From: an uncultured Colwellia sp.
GTDB taxonomy: Bacteria; Pseudomonadota; Gammaproteobacteria; Enterobacterales; Alteromonadaceae
Direction: 5' to 3'
Length of the DNA stretch: 54,071 bases
Assembly: GCA_913058145.1 (NCBI GenBank)
Contig: CAJXQM010000017.1
Span: forward strand, 1 to 54,071
The stretch's first letter is position 1. Each line of letters starts with the position of its first letter. The notes beneath the pieces were generated by a model that did no database searches, was not told where the DNA came from, and saw nothing but the letters and a program-made list of their open reading frames with translations. The position numbers and the translations under genes are program-made. Positions 1 through 9,401 of this stretch are shown here, piece by piece.

Positions 1-23
1 CATTGCTAAGCTTCTATTAAGAG

Positions 24-52
24 AAGCCCGTTACGAAAGTGACGGGCTTTTT
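24..52 (+). terminator. Rho-independent terminator of a gene upstream of the window
   Basis: An 11 bp stem (AAGCCCGTTAC at 24-34 pairing with 39-49, one G-T pair) is closed by a GAAA tetraloop and runs into a T tract. This is a textbook intrinsic terminator on the plus strand. The gene it ends lies outside the window. A decayed relative of the same sequence lies at about 132-181. Confidence 0.85.
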
Positions 53-76
53 GCTGTGTGGAGTTTAATCATTTGA

Positions 77-102
77 CCCTTCGACAAGCTCAGGGCTAAC
101 GG
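77..102. repeat. REP-like repeat, single half
   Basis: The sequence CCCTTCGACAAGCTCAGGGC followed by TAACGG is one arm of a dispersed repeat common in many proteobacterial genomes. The inverted two-arm form occurs at 19307-19368 in this window. Only one arm is present here. Confidence 0.5.
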
Positions 103-261
103 AGGACAAACTGGGATAGAGACTACTTCACATTAGAGAAGCCAGTTACGTAAATCAGGTTGTTACTGTATGGGGTTGATTGGAGGAAAGATGATAGCAG
201 TGATAGTGATTCTTTAGTTAAATATAAACCAACATAATCGCATGATTTGTAGTTACTTGTT

Positions 262-663
262 TTATCCACCAGTAATTTTTACTTTAAATCCTTCTTTTTC
301 AAGTGCTTCTTTGATTATCTCACGTTTATCACCTTGAATTTCAATTATTTCACCGACAACCGTGCCACCACTACCACATGTTTTTTTTAATTTTTTAGCT
401 AATTCTTTTAATGTTTTAGTATCAAGCCCTAAGCCACTGATAGTCACTACACCTTTACCTTTACGGCCTTTAGTTTCACGGCGTATTCTAGCAAAGCCAT
501 CAGTGGGGGTGATACTTTGTTTGATTTTTACGTGTTTTATACGACCGGTATCAGTAGAGTACACTAAGGACTGGTCTTTACTTTTAGCTGTTGATATCGT
601 GTTATTGGTATCTCTACCAAAAGCATGAGCCAAGTCACTGAGGCTGGATAATTTTTCTTTCAT
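262..663 (-). CDS. yciH: SUI1/eIF1-family translation initiation factor homologue YciH
   Basis: The protein has 133 residues. Its C-terminal half (about 62-133) is a SUI1 domain: a basic GRKGKGVVTI strand, the KTLKELAKKLKKTCGSGGTV segment with CGSGG at 96-100, and a final strand ending in KVKITGG. Bacterial YciH is the homologue of eukaryotic eIF1 and is thought to affect start-site fidelity on the 30S subunit. The N-terminal 60 residues are low in recognisable motifs, as usual for the longer gammaproteobacterial forms. The gene stands alone, about 140 bp downstream of the etfA terminator on the same strand. The family is clear; the cellular role in this organism is inferred. Confidence 0.9.
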   Translation of the reverse strand: MKEKLSSLSDLAHAFGRDTNNTISTAKSKDQSLVYSTDTGRIKHVKIKQSITPTDGFARIRRETKGRKGKGVVTISGLGLDTKTLKELAKKLKKTCGSGGTVVGEIIEIQGDKREIIKEALEKEGFKVKITGG

Positions 664-720
664 CTTGCTGTTACCTAAATTTTGAGGAGCTTATTACTTT
701 ATATTTATTGAAATTGAGGA

Positions 721-750
721 AAAATAAAACCACTACGAGAGTGGTTTTAT
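721..750 (-). terminator. Terminator of etfBA
   Basis: A 9 bp perfect inverted repeat (AAAACCACT at 726-734, AGTGGTTTT at 740-748) has a 5 nt loop. On the minus strand it is followed by TATTTT-rich sequence. It lies 55 bp beyond the etfA stop codon and could act in both directions. Confidence 0.75.
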
Positions 751-804
751 TATAGCAATATAAAGTTTAGCTTAAAACTTATCTAAAAATTTTCTAGAGT
801 TAAG

Positions 805-1731
805 TCAAAGCTTACTTTCAAGTTCAGGTAAGGCATCAAACAGATCAGCTACAATACCGTAATCAGCTACTTGGAAAATAGGTGCTTCAGCATCTTTGTT
901 GATTGCAACAATGACCTTAGAGTCTTTCATACCGGCAAGATGTTGAATAGCACCACTAATACCAACAGCAATGTATAAGTCAGGAGCAACAATTTTACCC
1001 GTTTGACCAACTTGCATATCATTAGGTACAAAGCCAGCATCAACAGCTGCACGAGATGCACCAATAGCGGCACCAAGTTTATCAGCTATACCTTCAAGTA
1101 ATTTGAAGTTCTCACCATTTTGCATGCCGCGACCACCAGAAATAACAATACCTGCGGCACCTAGATCAGGACGTTCAGAAACAGTTAGTTCATCACTCAC
1201 ATGAGCTGAAATGCCTGCATTGATTGCTATATCCAAAATAACTACTTCAGCATCACCATCAGTTGCTACCGCATCAAAACCAGTGGCACGTACAGTAATT
1301 ACTTTTTTGCTATCTAAGCTTTGTACTGTAGCAATCGCATTGCCGGCATAGATAGGGCGTATAAATGTGTCAGTACTATCAACGGCGATAATATCTGATA
1401 TTTGGGTTACATCCAATAAAGCCGCAACGCGAGGCATAAAGTTTTTGCCTGTGGTTAACGCTGTTGCAATAATATGTTCATAATCGCTAGCTAATTCAAG
1501 GACTAACAAGCTAATATTTTCAGCTAATTGATGCTCATAAACAGCATTGTCAGCTACTAATACTTTACTTACGCCATTTACTTTACTTGCTGCATCAACA
1601 ACATTTTGACAGTTATACCCTGCAACTAATAGTGTAATATCACTACCAATAGCTTGTGCTGCGGCTACGGTCTTAAAAGTTTCAGTTTTTAACGTGCTGT
1701 TGTCGTGTTCGGCAAATACTAAAATACTCAT
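805..1731 (-). CDS. etfA: Electron transfer flavoprotein alpha subunit
   Basis: This 308-residue protein is the FAD-carrying subunit of the soluble ETF heterodimer. ETF collects electrons from acyl-CoA and related dehydrogenases and passes them to ETF:ubiquinone oxidoreductase. The C-terminal FAD domain shows the family motifs: GGRGM (199-203), GASRAAVD (224-231), QVGQTGK (240-246) and [10 protein letters not shown] (259-268). Length matches bacterial EtfA. The start codon overlaps the etfB stop (ATGA, 4 bp), so the two subunits are translationally coupled. A strong terminator follows. Nothing is unusual in the protein. Confidence 0.97.
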   Translation of the reverse strand: MSILVFAEHDNSTLKTETFKTVAAAQAIGSDITLLVAGYNCQNVVDAASKVNGVSKVLVADNAVYEHQLAENISLLVLELASDYEHIIATALTTGKNFMPRVAALLDVTQISDIIAVDSTDTFIRPIYAGNAIATVQSLDSKKVITVRATGFDAVATDGDAEVVILDIAINAGISAHVSDELTVSERPDLGAAGIVISGGRGMQNGENFKLLEGIADKLGAAIGASRAAVDAGFVPNDMQVGQTGKIVAPDLYIAVGISGAIQHLAGMKDSKVIVAINKDAEAPIFQVADYGIVADLFDALPELESKL

Positions 1732-2480
1732 GAGATCACCTTTGCTTCATTTTTTAACTTTTGTACTAATTCATCAATTGTTTCAACAATTATACCGGCT
1801 TGACGCGTCGCTGGTGGTGTTACTTTTACGAGCTTAGTACGTGGCGATAAGTCTATTCCAAAATCAGCAGCAGGTTTAACGACTAATGGTTTACGTTTAG
1901 CTTTCATAATATTGGGTAAAGAAGCATAACGAGGTTCATTTAAACGTAAATCAGTAGTAACAATAGCGGGTAAGTTAAGCGCTATCGTTTGTAGACCGTC
2001 ATCAACTTCACGCGTAACATTAACTTTATCGCCATCAATTTTTATTATCGAAGCAAAAGTACCTTGCGGCATACCTGTTAATGCACCAAGCATTTGACCT
2101 GTTTGGTTGTTATCGCTATCAATAGCTTGCTTGCCTAAAATGACTAATTGCGGTTGTTCTTCTTCAACAATTTTTTGTAAAAGTTTGGCAATATTTAATG
2201 AATCTAAGTTTTCATCAGTTTCAATTTGAATAGCACGATCTGCACCTAGGGCAAGTGCTGTACGTAACTGCTCTTGGCAAGACTTGTTACCAATTGACAC
2301 TGCAATAACTTCTGTTGCCATGCCTGCTTCTTTCAAGCGAATGGCTTCTTCTACGGCTATTTCACAGAACGGATTGATTGCCATTTTTACATTAGCAAGA
2401 TCTACATTGGAGTTATCGGATTTTACACGAACCTTGACGTTATAGTCAATTACACGTTTTATTGGGACTAATACTTTCAT
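1728..2480 (-). CDS. etfB: Electron transfer flavoprotein beta subunit
   Basis: EtfB pairs with EtfA and carries the structural AMP of ETF. The protein begins [14 protein letters not shown] and contains the [12 protein letters not shown] and [13 protein letters not shown] segments typical of the family; length is normal at about 250 residues. Two ATG codons are adjacent (2483 and 2480). I chose the second because the GAGG ribosome site sits 5 bp before it and family members start MKVLV. The gene is divergent from the ETF:ubiquinone oxidoreductase gene. The shared 315 bp region carries candidate LiuR- and PsrA-type operators, pointing to control by branched-chain amino acid and fatty acid breakdown. 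Confidence 0.97.
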   Translation of the reverse strand: MKVLVPIKRVIDYNVKVRVKSDNSNVDLANVKMAINPFCEIAVEEAIRLKEAGMATEVIAVSIGNKSCQEQLRTALALGADRAIQIETDENLDSLNIAKLLQKIVEEEQPQLVILGKQAIDSDNNQTGQMLGALTGMPQGTFASIIKIDGDKVNVTREVDDGLQTIALNLPAIVTTDLRLNEPRYASLPNIMKAKRKPLVVKPAADFGIDLSPRTKLVKVTPPATRQAGIIVETIDELVQKLKNEAKVIS

Positions 2481-2539
2481 CATTGCCTCAGGTTATATTT
2501 TTTAATTAATTTAGTTAATAGTCAAAAGACTACCTTTAC

Positions 2540-2555
2540 TTTACGTGAACGTCAA
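2540..2555. promoter_or_regulatory. Candidate LiuR operator upstream of etfB
   Basis: TTTACGTGAACGTCAA fits the palindromic pattern TTNACGTNNACGTNAA that I associate with LiuR, the MerR-family regulator of branched-chain amino acid degradation in gammaproteobacteria. A third ACGT follows at the same 6 bp period (ACGTAA, ending 2560), giving two overlapping palindromes. The site overlaps a candidate minus-strand -35 hexamer of etfB. The assignment rests on recalled motif knowledge; no liuR gene is in the window. Confidence 0.5.
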
Positions 2556-2730
2556 CGTAATCTTGGTGAAAACTTCCAAACTACTATACAATATCAATTT
2601 TAGTATTGTTTGGCAGTATTGTTTTAAACCGGTTATATATAAAGCTATAGTAGTCACTATTAATTTAGCTCTGATAACTATACTATTGTCAGAAAATACC
2701 GCCTTGTTTGGCAAGCACTAATAAGATACT

Positions 2731-2768
2731 ATCAAACACCTGTTTGAATATCAAACACCTGTTTGAAT
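2731..2768. promoter_or_regulatory. Tandem PsrA-type operators before the ETF:ubiquinone oxidoreductase gene
   Basis: A 19 bp unit is perfectly duplicated head to tail (2731-2749, 2750-2768). Each unit contains the palindrome TCAAACACCTGTTTGA. The core CAAAC-N4-GTTTG matches the published binding pattern of PsrA, a TetR-family fatty-acid-responsive repressor. The sites end about 30 bp before the ATG at 2799, a typical repressor position over or just past the promoter. Binding is inferred. Confidence 0.6.
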
Positions 2769-2798
2769 TTTTTTTGTAAATAAATATTTGGAGATACC

Positions 2799-4460
2799 AT
2801 GGAACGCGAATCGATGGAGTTTGACGTAGTCATTGTTGGCGCAGGCCCTGCAGGCCTATCAACTGCTTGTCGTTTAATGCAATTGGCACAAGATAAGCAG
2901 CAAGAGCTTATGGTGTGTGTTGTTGAAAAAGGCTCAGAGGTCGGTGCGCATATTCTTTCGGGGGCTGTGTTTGAACCAAGGTCATTGAATGAATTATTTC
3001 CTGATTGGAAAGATAAAGGAGCTCCTGTAACAACCAAGGTTATTGGCGACGATATTTATTTATTACATAGTGACAGTAACGGTATGAAATTACCCAACTT
3101 TTCTGTACCGAAAACGATGCATAATGAGGGTAATTATATTGTTAGTATGGGTAATGTTTGTCGTTGGTTAGCAGAACAAGCAGAACAGTTAGGTGTGGAA
3201 ATATTTCCTGGCTTTCCTGCGCAAGATATTATTTATAATGACGATGGTAGTGTCGGTGGTATTATTACGGGTGATATGGGTATAGATGCGAATGGCAAAG
3301 AGAAAGACTCTTTTATGCCTGGTATGGAGTTACGTGCAAAATATACCGTTTTTGCTGAAGGTTGTCGTGGCCATTTAGGTAAAGAGTTGATTGCGAAATT
3401 TGATTTAGATGCAAGCTCTTCTCCTCAACACTATGGTCTAGGCTTTAAAGAAATTTGGGATATAGACCCTGCTAAGCACCAAGAAGGTTTAGTTGTTCAT
3501 ACTGCTGGTTGGCCATTGAATAAAGATACTACGGGTGGAGGTTATTTATATCACGCTGAAAATAACCAAGTGTTTGTTGGTTTGATTGTTGATTTGAATT
3601 ATAGCAATCCACACTTGAGTCCATTTGATGAATTCCAACGCTATAAGCACCATCCCAAAATCAGCCAATATCTTGAAGGGGGTAAACGTGTTTCTTATGG
3701 TGCGCGTGCTATGGCAAAAGGTGGTTTCAACTCACTACCTAAAATGACTATGCCAGGTGCGTTATTAGTTGGTTGTGATGCGGGTACGATAAACTTTGCT
3801 AAAATCAAAGGTAATCATACCGCTATGAAATCTGGCATGTTAGCAGCAGAAGCTATTGTTGACGCGCTAATTATTAACGATGCCATTAGCGAAGAAGGTA
3901 AACAAGATTTAACCGCCTATACTGATAAATTCAAAGACTCTTGGTTGTATGATGAGCTCTATAATACTCGTAACTTTGGTCCTGCAATGCACAAATTTGG
4001 AACTATGTTAGGGGGAGCTTATAATACACTTGATCAAAACTTCTTTGGTGGAAAATTGCCATTTAATTTTAAAGATGACAGTGTAGATTATGAACAGCTT
4101 AAGCTAGCGTCAGAAGCCCCAGTTATTAACTACCCTAAGCCGGATAATAAATTAAGTTTTGATAAACTCTCTTCAGTTTTTATATCTAATACTAATCATG
4201 AGGAAGAACAGCCGTGTCATCTAAAGCTTGCTGATAGTAATATTCCAATAGATATAAACTTAGTTAAATATCTTGAGCCAGCGCAACGTTATTGTCCTGC
4301 AGGTGTTTATGAAGTTGAACAGACAGAGGAAGGTGATAAGTTTGTTATTAACGCTCAAAACTGTATTCATTGTAAAACCTGTGATATTAAAGATCCAAGT
4401 CAAAATATTACTTGGGTGACACCAGAAGGGACAGGTGGTCCAAATTATCCTAATATGTAA
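2799..4460 (+). CDS. Electron transfer flavoprotein:ubiquinone oxidoreductase (ETF-QO)
   Basis: This 553-residue membrane-associated enzyme accepts electrons from reduced ETF and reduces ubiquinone, linking beta-oxidation and amino acid breakdown to respiration. The N-terminus holds the FAD dinucleotide motif VIVGAGPAGL (11-20). The C-terminus carries the four cysteines for the [4Fe-4S] cluster: C499 in YCPAGVY, and C522, C525 and C528 in CIHCKTC. It ends with the family's GGPNYPNM tail. Length equals that of known ETF-QO. A GGAG site lies 6 bp before the ATG. It is transcribed away from etfBA, its functional partners, behind a duplicated PsrA-type operator. The gene is called etfD or etf-QO in different genomes. 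Confidence 0.97.
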   Translation: MERESMEFDVVIVGAGPAGLSTACRLMQLAQDKQQELMVCVVEKGSEVGAHILSGAVFEPRSLNELFPDWKDKGAPVTTKVIGDDIYLLHSDSNGMKLPNFSVPKTMHNEGNYIVSMGNVCRWLAEQAEQLGVEIFPGFPAQDIIYNDDGSVGGIITGDMGIDANGKEKDSFMPGMELRAKYTVFAEGCRGHLGKELIAKFDLDASSSPQHYGLGFKEIWDIDPAKHQEGLVVHTAGWPLNKDTTGGGYLYHAENNQVFVGLIVDLNYSNPHLSPFDEFQRYKHHPKISQYLEGGKRVSYGARAMAKGGFNSLPKMTMPGALLVGCDAGTINFAKIKGNHTAMKSGMLAAEAIVDALIINDAISEEGKQDLTAYTDKFKDSWLYDELYNTRNFGPAMHKFGTMLGGAYNTLDQNFFGGKLPFNFKDDSVDYEQLKLASEAPVINYPKPDNKLSFDKLSSVFISNTNHEEEQPCHLKLADSNIPIDINLVKYLEPAQRYCPAGVYEVEQTEEGDKFVINAQNCIHCKTCDIKDPSQNITWVTPEGTGGPNYPNM

Positions 4461-4865
4461 GTAACCGAATTACGTTGCGAGTGGAAATCGCAGCGTTATA
4501 TTTGTTTTTAATTACTTGTCTATCGTCAGTATAGGTTAACTCGTTTCTATTAAATTAAAAGTATCTAACTCCGTATATTGTTAACTTTGGGGCACATGGA
4601 GTTTTTTTGATACATTAGCACTGGTTTAAGTTCGTAATGTTTTCTTATTGATTTCATTCTTTGATCAAAAGTCGATATCAGCTTTCCGCCATTCCCTCGC
4701 TCGTCATTACTACGAAAATCTTTTTACACTTATTAGATAAAGAATCAAGACATTGACTTGAATGCCATTGTTATATATCACCTAAAGATAAGTAACAGAT
4801 AAAATTTGGAAATCTTTGTCAAATTATTTAATCAATAGTTGTTCAAAAAACACTTACTGGATTGG
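4461..4865. other. Intergenic region between convergent ETF-QO and cinA genes
   Basis: These 405 bp hold a good terminator for the ETF-QO gene (4472-4509) and a weaker second candidate further on (AACTCC at 4567-4572, GGAGTT at 4598-4603, then seven T). I see no reading frame, RNA gene or repeat in the rest, and no clear terminator for cinA. Confidence 0.6.
4472..4509 (+). terminator. Terminator of the ETF-QO gene
   Basis: ACGTTGCGA (4472-4480) pairs with TCGCAGCGT (4488-4496), with one G-T pair and a 7 nt loop. A T-rich stretch follows. It starts 12 bp after the ETF-QO stop codon. Confidence 0.7.
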
Positions 4866-6158
4866 TTAACAAAGCTTACGCTCAACAATATAATTGGGGG
4901 TCTGTGTACTACTAATCAATTCTCGACGGACTAAATCTAAACATATATTAGCGACATATTCTTGAAAGTAACTTCTTGGTAATGGCATTAATAGGGCAAC
5001 CGTTTTCAAGTTGTTTTTATGTCCCCAAGCAATCCATACGGATCCAACGGGTTTTTCTATGCTGCCACCAGCAGGTCCAGCGATACCGGATACGGCAATT
5101 ACAAAATCAGCAGATGATTTTTTTAAAGCACCTTGAGCCATTGCAAGCACAACTTCTTCACTTACTGCGCCGTGTTGATCTAATAACTTATTGCTCACAT
5201 CTAAAAGTGTCGTTTTCATGTGATTACTGTAAGTAACAAAACCTGCTTCAAAACAGATTGAAGCACCGACTTCTTTCGTTAATAAGCTAGCTATCAAACC
5301 GCCAGTACAAGATTCTGCTGTAGTAATTTTTAGATTATTATCTGTTAGTTGTAGTAGTATATGTTTTGCCAAGGATAAAGGGGTGTTCTCTATTTTTACT
5401 ATGATATGATCGCCCAAAACGTTTGCTAATTTAGTATGCCACTCTGGTTTTATTTTATGGCCTTCAGGGCTTGTTGTAGTGAGCTTTACTTCTAGTAGCG
5501 GCATGCCCGCTCTAAAACCCAATTCAATATTTTCTGGCCAATTAGGTAGTTGTTCATCTATTAATTTCTGTAATGTTGATTCACCTAAACCAAATACTTG
5601 TAATCGAGTAACATCGGTAATTAATTTCTTAGGAATTTTTTTAGCTATATCAGGCGTTATTTGTTCGGCCAACATGGTTTTCAGTTCTCTTGGAACACCG
5701 GGAGTACAATAAATATCACATGACAGATGAGTCACTTTGAAACCTACAGCGCTACCTTCTTTATTGGCTATAATAGTGCAACCGTGTGGTAATAGTGTTT
5801 GCTTTAAATTAGGTGCATTTAATTTAGCGCCACGCTTTTCACACCAAAGTGTAAGGTGTGCCAATGCTTCTCTATGTTCAACTAATTCGACTTGAGTGGC
5901 TCTTGCTAAAGCTTGAGCCGTTAAATCATCAATAGTAGGACCTAAGCCACCGTTAATAACTAAAATATCAGACTGCTTGGCTAATGAGTTTATCTCATTG
6001 ACTAATGAGGTGAGATTATCTGCAATAGTGACTTTACGAACTATATCTAATCCTAATTCTTTAAATTGCTGTGCTATCATGGCTGAATTGCTATCAACAA
6101 TATCACCGGTCATTAATTCATTACCGGTTAATAATAATTGTACATTAGGTTTGAGCAT
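4866..6158 (-). CDS. cinA: CinA-family protein (MoaB-like domain plus nicotinamide-nucleotide amidase domain)
   Basis: This 430-residue protein has both family domains. The N-terminal molybdopterin-binding-like domain includes TGNELMTGDIVDSNS (11-25) and NGGLGPT (69-75). The C-terminal CinA/PncC domain includes TAESCTGGLIASLLT and SGIAGPAGGS with KPVGSVW. The C-terminal domain of this family deamidates nicotinamide mononucleotide to nicotinic acid mononucleotide in NAD recycling. The N-terminal domain in some members is an ADP-ribose pyrophosphatase. It is full length, so unlike E. coli PncC it keeps both halves. It stands alone, convergent with the ETF-QO gene. Which activities this copy retains cannot be told from sequence. 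Confidence 0.92.
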   Translation of the reverse strand: MLKPNVQLLLTGNELMTGDIVDSNSAMIAQQFKELGLDIVRKVTIADNLTSLVNEINSLAKQSDILVINGGLGPTIDDLTAQALARATQVELVEHREALAHLTLWCEKRGAKLNAPNLKQTLLPHGCTIIANKEGSAVGFKVTHLSCDIYCTPGVPRELKTMLAEQITPDIAKKIPKKLITDVTRLQVFGLGESTLQKLIDEQLPNWPENIELGFRAGMPLLEVKLTTTSPEGHKIKPEWHTKLANVLGDHIIVKIENTPLSLAKHILLQLTDNNLKITTAESCTGGLIASLLTKEVGASICFEAGFVTYSNHMKTTLLDVSNKLLDQHGAVSEEVVLAMAQGALKKSSADFVIAVSGIAGPAGGSIEKPVGSVWIAWGHKNNLKTVALLMPLPRSYFQEYVANICLDLVRRELISSTQTPNYIVERKLC

Positions 6159-6411
6159 GACTTTCTCTGATTGATATATCGTTTATTATTACACCTAATT
6201 TAACCCTTTTTAACGCTAGTTACATCTTATTATTTATAACAGGCTAGAGTAATAATATGATCCATTTAGTTACAATGTGTAAATACAAATAATTTATTCA
6301 GATTGGCATGAACTGTATTTATATTTAAAATAGACAGTATCTTACTGCAGTAGTGTGGTGTCTTTGATTTTTTTGATAGCATAAAATTACATAAAGGAAA
6401 GATGTTTAGTC

Positions 6412-6792
6412 ATGAATTATAACCGAGCGCTATTGTTTGGCCGTTGGTATCGAAATGATATTGACACACAGGGTCGGCAAATTGTCGAATATGCTGAGTT
6501 AAGTGCTGATGGAAGTTTTGAATTTACTTTTGTATCGACAGAGCAAGAAACCAATATTACAGAGCAAATTATTGAGTTGGGCGATTGGGGGGTAGTGGGT
6601 AATGTTCACTTTACTATCACTAAAAGTGAGTTTGTTGATCAACAACTTTATGCGGCGGATCTTAATAATAGTGATAATTATCAAGCTTATAATATACTTC
6701 AGTTAAACCACCAGGTCTTTGAATATCAACATATTGAAACAAAAGAAATTTTTATTATGCGCAAAGTAACTGATACAATAGGTCACTGTTAA
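6412..6792 (+). CDS. Conserved-looking hypothetical protein, beta-rich, cytoplasmic
   Basis: I do not recognise this 126-residue protein. It has no signal peptide or membrane segment and is acidic. It opens with ALLFGRWYRNDIDTQG and continues with alternating strands (EYAELSADGSFEFTF, ELGDWGVVGNVHFTI, HIETKEIFIMRKV). That pattern suggests a small antiparallel beta fold, as in lipocalin-like or 'DG-F' repeat proteins. An AAAGGAAAG ribosome site precedes the ATG. It ends 56 bp before the dapA-like gene on the same strand and may be cotranscribed with it. No function is proposed. Confidence 0.65.
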   Translation: MNYNRALLFGRWYRNDIDTQGRQIVEYAELSADGSFEFTFVSTEQETNITEQIIELGDWGVVGNVHFTITKSEFVDQQLYAADLNNSDNYQAYNILQLNHQVFEYQHIETKEIFIMRKVTDTIGHC

Positions 6793-6848
6793 TTAATGAT
6801 AATAACGCGCGTCTATTTACCCATTAAAATTAGAAGATTAGGAATGTA

Positions 6849-7757
6849 ATGAAACGATTGAGAGCAGCAAGTTTAATTACCGCAATCAAAACCCCATATA
6901 ATGCAGCGGGCGAAGTTGATTTAGCCACTTATGATAAACTGGTAGCAAAACAAATAGCTGCGGGTGTGGATGGAATTGTTGTAGGAGGTACTACTGGTGA
7001 AGGGCACTTATTATCATGGGAAGAGCATTTAATATTAATCGCTCACAGTGTACATAAGTTTGGTGACAAGTTATTAATTATTGGTAATACCGGTAGTAAT
7101 AATACCAGTGAAGCGATAAAAGCAACGGAAAATGGCTTTGCTGCAGGAATGGATGCTACTTTACAAATAAACCCTTATTATGGAAGAACATCAACAGTAG
7201 GCGTTATTGAACATCTAACACGTACATTAGATATTGGACCTGCATTTATTTACAATGTACCGGGACGATCGGGACAAGATCTTACCCCTGATATCATTGA
7301 GCCACTATCTAAACATAAAAACTTTATTGGTATGAAAGAATGTGGTGGTAACGACCGTATAGCGTATTATGAAAAACAAGGGATTGCTTGTTGGTCAGGT
7401 AATGATGACCAATGCCATGATAGTCGTCATATACATGGCTCTCACGGTGTTATTTCAGTGACCTCAAATATTGTACCGAGTTTGATGCGACAATTAATGG
7501 ATAATAAAAATACTGATCTTAACAATAGCTTGCAAGGTTTAATACAATGGCTTTTTTGTGAACCAAACCCTATTGGTATTAATACTGCGCTGATGATGAC
7601 AGATGCTGTATTGCCTAATTTTCGTTTACCTTATAAAGCATTAAGTAAAGAACAGCGCCAACAAGGTGTTGAGTTATTAGCAGCGATAAATTCTGATGAT
7701 ATAGTTGGAGATTCATTATCTTTGTTAAACGATAGTGACTTTAAATACTGCGTTTAA
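6849..7757 (+). CDS. dapA: Dihydrodipicolinate synthase (4-hydroxy-tetrahydrodipicolinate synthase), plant-like type
   Basis: The enzyme condenses pyruvate with aspartate semialdehyde, the first step committed to lysine and diaminopimelate. The TIM-barrel catalytic residues are present: T48-T49 (GGTTGE), Y135 (YNVPGR) and the Schiff-base lysine K163 (GMKEC). The sequence reads like plant DHDPS rather than E. coli DapA. It has TAIKTPY near the start, GNTGSN (79-84), the block WSGNDDQCHDSR (182-193), GVISVTSN (200-207), and WLFCEPNPIG followed later by FRLPY. By position, the lysine effector-site residues correspond to W57, H60, N84, E88 and Y110, with tryptophan where E. coli has His53. It has 302 residues, with no transit extension and no other lysine gene nearby. 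The family is certain; the plant-like grouping rests on recalled sequences. Confidence 0.92.
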   Translation: MKRLRAASLITAIKTPYNAAGEVDLATYDKLVAKQIAAGVDGIVVGGTTGEGHLLSWEEHLILIAHSVHKFGDKLLIIGNTGSNNTSEAIKATENGFAAGMDATLQINPYYGRTSTVGVIEHLTRTLDIGPAFIYNVPGRSGQDLTPDIIEPLSKHKNFIGMKECGGNDRIAYYEKQGIACWSGNDDQCHDSRHIHGSHGVISVTSNIVPSLMRQLMDNKNTDLNNSLQGLIQWLFCEPNPIGINTALMMTDAVLPNFRLPYKALSKEQRQQGVELLAAINSDDIVGDSLSLLNDSDFKYCV

Positions 7758-9214
<1,457 letters not shown>

Positions 9215-9401
9215 AATCACTATTTATTTTTTGCCATTTAGCTCAATTACGGTGTTAAAAGTACTCATTGACTAACGCCAATTCCGTGCTTTTTCCTTGT
9301 ACTTGAACTAAATTTTTGTGAATAAACTAGTGATTAACAAGAATAGAAAATAGATGAAAGCAATTTGTAATTAAAAGCTCACAATTCATAACTGGTTTTC
9401 T

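Larger units (their letters stand above)
2484..2798. promoter_or_regulatory. Divergent control region between etfBA and the ETF:ubiquinone oxidoreductase gene
   Basis: This 315 bp region carries three sets of ordered sequence. A TTNACGTNNACGTNAA palindrome (2540-2555) lies near etfB. Two copies of AGTATTGTTT (2602-2611, 2615-2624) are spaced 13 bp apart. Two head-to-tail copies of TCAAACACCTGTTTGA (2732-2747, 2751-2766) lie just before the oxidoreductase gene. On the minus strand a TTGACG hexamer inside the first palindrome is followed 17 bp later by TAGTCT, a plausible but weak etfB promoter. Confidence 0.6.
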
